From NCBI GenBank assembly GCA_031254155.1, contig JAIRVA010000265.1, positions 1-7,381 of the forward strand: a stretch of 7,381 nt of DNA. Direction: 5' to 3'. Of this stretch, positions 5,518 through 7,381 are shown one piece after another. A model generated the notes under the pieces. It did not search any database. It saw nothing but the letters and a program-made list of their open reading frames with translations, and had not been told where the DNA came from. The stretch comes from Propionibacteriaceae bacterium. Its GTDB lineage: Bacteria; Actinomycetota; Actinomycetes; Propionibacteriales; Propionibacteriaceae. The position numbers and the translations under genes are program-made. Each line of letters opens with the position of its first letter. Position 1 is the stretch's first letter.

Positions 5518-6041
5518 CAGCGGTGTCGGCGCTTCGCGTCGGCCTCCGCCATCATGTCCTCGGCCGACCGGAACAGCCAGGCGTCGGCGGCGAGGAAACG
5601 GTTCTTCACCACGACGAGCCAGACGCCGCACGCCATGAGGCCGACATCGCGCAGGATCTCCCACGGGTACGCCCGGAAGGCTTCGGAGTTCTCCCCGCCG
5701 GTACCGAAGCAGCCGCAGTCGATGGAGATGCCGCGTACCCACACGCTCGCGATGGCGATGATGAACGCGAGCATCAGGAGCGCGCCCAGCGCTCCGGAGA
5801 GGCGGGTGAACAGCCCGCTGACTAGGAGCAGGCCGAGCGCGATTTCGGCGAACGGCAGCGCGTGGCCGACGACCTGGATCCCCCAGTAGGGCAGGATTTG
5901 GTACGCGGCGGTCGCGGTGACGGAGGCCCGCAGGTCGCCAACCTTGGTGGCCCCGGCGACGATGAGAACGACGCCGAGGACCAGGCGGGCGGCCAGACTG
6001 ACCCAGTTCCGCCACTCCCGGGTGTCTATGGAAAGGCTCAT
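5517..6041 (-). CDS. MauE/DoxX-family four-helix membrane protein
   Basis: The 174-residue product has four predicted membrane segments, at about 14-33, 59-77, 82-102 and 129-147. A DCGCFG motif (residues 108-113) lies after the third. This CxC motif and topology fit the MauE/DoxX family of quinone- or thiol-linked membrane proteins, related to DsbB-like disulfide chemistry and to the small subunit of thiosulfate:quinone oxidoreductase. MauE-like proteins often sit beside a thioredoxin-fold partner, but none is in the window. The ATG at 6041 is chosen because a TATCAT -10 lies six bases upstream and the first helix starts soon after; a frame extension of 17 codons is promoter sequence. The convergent SQR operon makes a role in sulfur redox chemistry at the membrane plausible but not shown. 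Confidence 0.82.
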   Translation of the reverse strand: MSLSIDTREWRNWVSLAARLVLGVVLIVAGATKVGDLRASVTATAAYQILPYWGIQVVGHALPFAEIALGLLLVSGLFTRLSGALGALLMLAFIIAIASVWVRGISIDCGCFGTGGENSEAFRAYPWEILRDVGLMACGVWLVVVKNRFLAADAWLFRSAEDMMAEADAKRRHR

Positions 6042-6047
6042 GGCACT

Positions 6048-6053
6048 ATGATA
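6048..6053 (-). promoter_or_regulatory. Predicted -10 element of the MauE/DoxX gene, leaderless geometry
   Basis: On the minus strand TATCAT is followed by six bases (AGTGCC) and then the ATG at 6041, the same spacing seen at the ATPase and CoA-disulfide-reductase genes. No Shine-Dalgarno sequence precedes the ATG. No clear -35 hexamer is seen. Confidence 0.5.
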
Positions 6054-6096
6054 GCGGTGACGGCAGGCGAACTGGTCGTACCGACCTGTCACGCTG

Positions 6097-6109
6097 GAGG
6101 CAGTGCCTC
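6097..6109. repeat. 13-bp palindrome upstream of the MauE/DoxX gene
   Basis: GAGGCA and TGCCTC flank a single central G, giving a perfect dyad about 44 bp upstream of the predicted -10 element. The position suits an activator or repressor site better than a terminator, because the loop is too small for a stable RNA hairpin and no T-run follows. No known regulator is recognised. Confidence 0.35.
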
Positions 6110-6278
6110 AGACGGTCGCCGGGAGCGAGCTTGGTTGCGAAGAATTCATCGTTGCCGAATTGGTCCGGGCTCCCGGCAAGCACAGCGCCCGGCTTGGCCT
6201 TGAAGGAAGTCGGCCGAGGTGCCTCATGTGTTTTTGAGCGCGTGGCCTGTGTGGTGGAGTGGCTGAGGGCGACATACT
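6110..6278. other. Gene-poor stretch with no supported gene
   Basis: Several short frames overlap here and none stands out. On the plus strand a 44-residue frame starts GTG at 6103 (VPQTVAGSELGCEEFIVAEL...), and another ends at 6292 (FERVACVVEWLRATYCGTGE). On the minus strand a peptide reading FGNDEFFATKLAPGDRLRHC has fairly G/C-rich third positions. At least one may be the worn end of a former gene, but no start site, family or conserved motif decides between them. Confidence 0.35.
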
Positions 6279-6476
6279 GTGGTACTGGTGAATGACTTGT
6301 CGGATGCGCAGCGGGCGGCGGCAGAGCAACAGCCTTGGCTGGACCCGGCTTATCAGGGGACTGCGGTGCACAACCAGACGGCGATTGCGGTGGGGAAAGT
6401 ATTCGGGGCGGGTGGCGGCGGATTAGGCGGTTGGGGGCGAGTGTGTGACTATGCGACGTGTACGGTCGGGCCGTAG
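6279..6476 (+). CDS. Possible small protein or gene remnant (65 aa), unrecognised
   Basis: A GTG-initiated frame encodes a peptide that includes LSDAQRAAAEQQPWLDPAYQ, then GTAVHNQTAIAVGK, a Gly-rich stretch, and an end with two cysteines (VCDYATCTVGP). Third codon positions are mostly G or C, with a marked preference for G. CATACT at 6273-6278 could be a -10 element for a leaderless start at a nearby GTG (6288), but no ribosome binding site is evident. The DPAYQGTAVH phrase is vaguely like segments of polymorphic-toxin C-terminal domains, but this is only an impression. It may be a fragment of a larger lost gene or a chance frame. Confidence 0.3.
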   Translation: MVLVNDLSDAQRAAAEQQPWLDPAYQGTAVHNQTAIAVGKVFGAGGGGLGGWGRVCDYATCTVGP

Positions 6477-6662
6477 TTGTTGTGGCGAGAAGTCGTGCCG
6501 GGCTGTGGCGGGGCAGGTGTTTGAGGAGTGGTTTTTTCGGGGCGGGTGATGGAAGGTCCGCCCGCCTATGTTTCGCCCTCCCGGCTCTCGGTCGTCTCCC
6601 TCCCGACACCACAAACACCCCACCACTCCTTCCTCTCCGGCATGAACGCCGTCTCGGAGGGA
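6477..6662. other. Intergenic stretch with no supported gene
   Basis: The stretch has a T6 run at 6531-6536, a GGGCGG/CCGCCC inverted repeat near 6541-6566, and a long-range pairing between TCTCCCTCC near 6595-6603 and GGAGGGAGA near 6656-6664. A plus-strand frame continues through here and antisense across the next gene, but it looks like a shadow. I see no coding region I would defend. Confidence 0.4.
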
Positions 6663-6693
6663 GAGGAGCGTCATGTTGCTCCTCGGTTTTCTT
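6663..6693 (+). terminator. Intrinsic terminator-like hairpin with T-run
   Basis: GAGGAGC (6663-6669) pairs perfectly with GCTCCTC (6678-6684) over an eight-base loop and is followed by GGTTTTCTT on the plus strand. This would stop rightward transcription, although only the doubtful 65-residue frame lies upstream on that strand. It also lies about 20 bases beyond the stop of the leftward membrane protein gene, so it may serve as that gene's terminator even though no T-run follows on the minus strand. Confidence 0.55.
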
Positions 6694-6703
6694 GTGCCTG
6701 TTT

Positions 6704-7258
6704 CTACAGGGCTCCGGATGCGGCTAGGCCTAGGCCACAGTGGAAAACCCAAGTAAGCCCGGTCAGGAGCCGAAGGTCGAATGATGTTGTCGCATCCCGG
6801 TGGGTTCTCCTCCGGCTGGGTGAAGCCATGATACTCACCAGGATGGGCGACATAAGGACAACTACCAACAAGTACAGGACGGTCGCCGCTATGGTCAGGA
6901 CTGTTCTGCTGAGCGTTTTGAACAAGGCTCCCGAGACACCAACTCTCAAGAACGACCAGGCAACTGGAATCGCCGCTACCATCGCGAGAGCTGTCGCCGC
7001 GACGCCAAGGACCGCAAGAAGCAGCCTCCGCAGCCAAGTGGTTCTCACGTCTGCGGACCTAACGGTGGCGGTGAGCACTGCGTTTATGGCTGACAGGATA
7101 AACACGACTGCTGCGGAGACGCACAAACCCAGGACAGCCGACTTGAGCATTGCGGATGCTGCCACCATTGTCATCCCCGTAGAGATGCCGAGGGCGACCC
7201 CAAGGAGGCGGTCATAACCGAGCGAGCGCCAGACCAGTCCCCGCAGCCTGCTCAGCAC
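6704..7258 (-). CDS. Unrecognised four-helix membrane protein
   Basis: The 184-residue product has strongly hydrophobic segments at about 18-37, 40-62, 78-104 and 118-145, and possibly a fifth short one at 164-183. The loops are positively charged (VRTTWLRR near 71-78, SRRRTHRD near 148-155). No enzyme motif or known family is seen. GTG at 7258 is the start: an in-frame TAG lies five codons upstream with no other start between, and AGAGG is placed about nine bases before it. Third codon positions are clearly less G/C-biased than in the sulfide genes (many ATA, TTG, GTA, AGA codons), which points to a different origin or recent transfer. No neighbour suggests a function. Confidence 0.65.
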   Translation of the reverse strand: MLSRLRGLVWRSLGYDRLLGVALGISTGMTMVAASAMLKSAVLGLCVSAAVVFILSAINAVLTATVRSADVRTTWLRRLLLAVLGVAATALAMVAAIPVAWSFLRVGVSGALFKTLSRTVLTIAATVLYLLVVVLMSPILVSIMASPSRRRTHRDATTSFDLRLLTGLTWVFHCGLGLAASGAL

Positions 7259-7273
7259 ATCAGGGGACCTCTA

Positions 7274-7381
7274 GAAATTGGGTTGGTCTTGTGGGTGTGG
7301 TGTCTGGGGGCTGGGGTGTGGGGTTGTCGGTGGTGTGGGAGGGGTCGCGCCGGGGGGATTGATGGTCTTGTTTTTCCTTGT
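7274..7381. other. Strongly G/T-rich leader upstream of the membrane protein gene
   Basis: The plus strand is almost entirely G and T, so the minus-strand RNA leading into the membrane protein gene would be almost entirely A and C with little secondary structure. No gene, -10 element or repeat unit could be fixed here. It could be an unstructured 5' leader, a promoter-distal region or the edge of another gene outside the window. Confidence 0.4.

Noticed and set aside
6103..6237. 44-residue plus-strand frame beginning at GTG
   Set aside because: It reads somewhat protein-like, but the other plus-strand frames and the minus strand look equally so; no ribosome binding site and no known family.
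6541..6566. Intrinsic terminator at the GGGCGG/CCGCCC inverted repeat
   Set aside because: The T-run precedes the stem on the plus strand rather than following it, so the order is wrong for either strand.
6046..6618. 190-residue minus-strand frame rich in Pro, Ser, Thr and His
   Set aside because: Low-complexity composition typical of an out-of-frame reading of G-rich DNA, and it runs into the DoxX promoter.
6528..7217. 229-residue plus-strand frame
   Set aside because: It is antisense to the membrane protein gene and passes through the terminator hairpin; it has no domain.

Overview
The window is high-GC DNA with strong G/C preference at third codon positions in its core genes. It has actinobacterial-style promoters, with -10 hexamers placed so close to the ATG that several messages would be leaderless. 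No rRNA or tRNA gene is visible, so the genus cannot be named.

Left part (1-1750). The window opens with the last 45 codons of an unrecognised gene. Next come a possible transposase remnant and a hairpin. A tandem array of 23-bp repeats follows, and it runs directly into the promoter of a gene for an AAA-type ATPase with a DUF4143 C-terminal region. This part looks accessory.

Centre (1751-5516). This is a sulfide/persulfide-handling module of two divergent operons. Leftward runs a CoA-disulfide-reductase-like flavoprotein fused to a C-terminal rhodanese domain, followed by a 61-residue Cys/His-rich protein. Rightward runs a sulfide:quinone oxidoreductase-like flavoprotein with all three expected redox-cysteine positions, followed by an unlisted 51-residue small protein. 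The short intergenic region between the two flavoprotein genes holds a palindrome, ATACCC-N4-GGGTAT, of the kind bound by CsoR/CstR-family repressors. A weaker second copy lies about two helical turns away. The inferred scheme is that sulfide is oxidised at the membrane by the SQR, the resulting sulfane sulfur is handled by the rhodanese/CoA-disulfide-reductase enzyme, and a persulfide-sensing CstR-type repressor encoded elsewhere controls both operons. No repressor gene and no persulfide dioxygenase gene lies in the window.

Right part (5484-7381). Converging on the SQR operon, across a hairpin, is a MauE/DoxX-family four-helix membrane protein with a DCGCFG motif. Beyond it lies a gene-poor stretch with several short protein-like frames and a terminator-like hairpin. 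The window ends with a lower-GC3 gene for an unrecognised four-helix membrane protein, preceded by a very G/T-rich leader.
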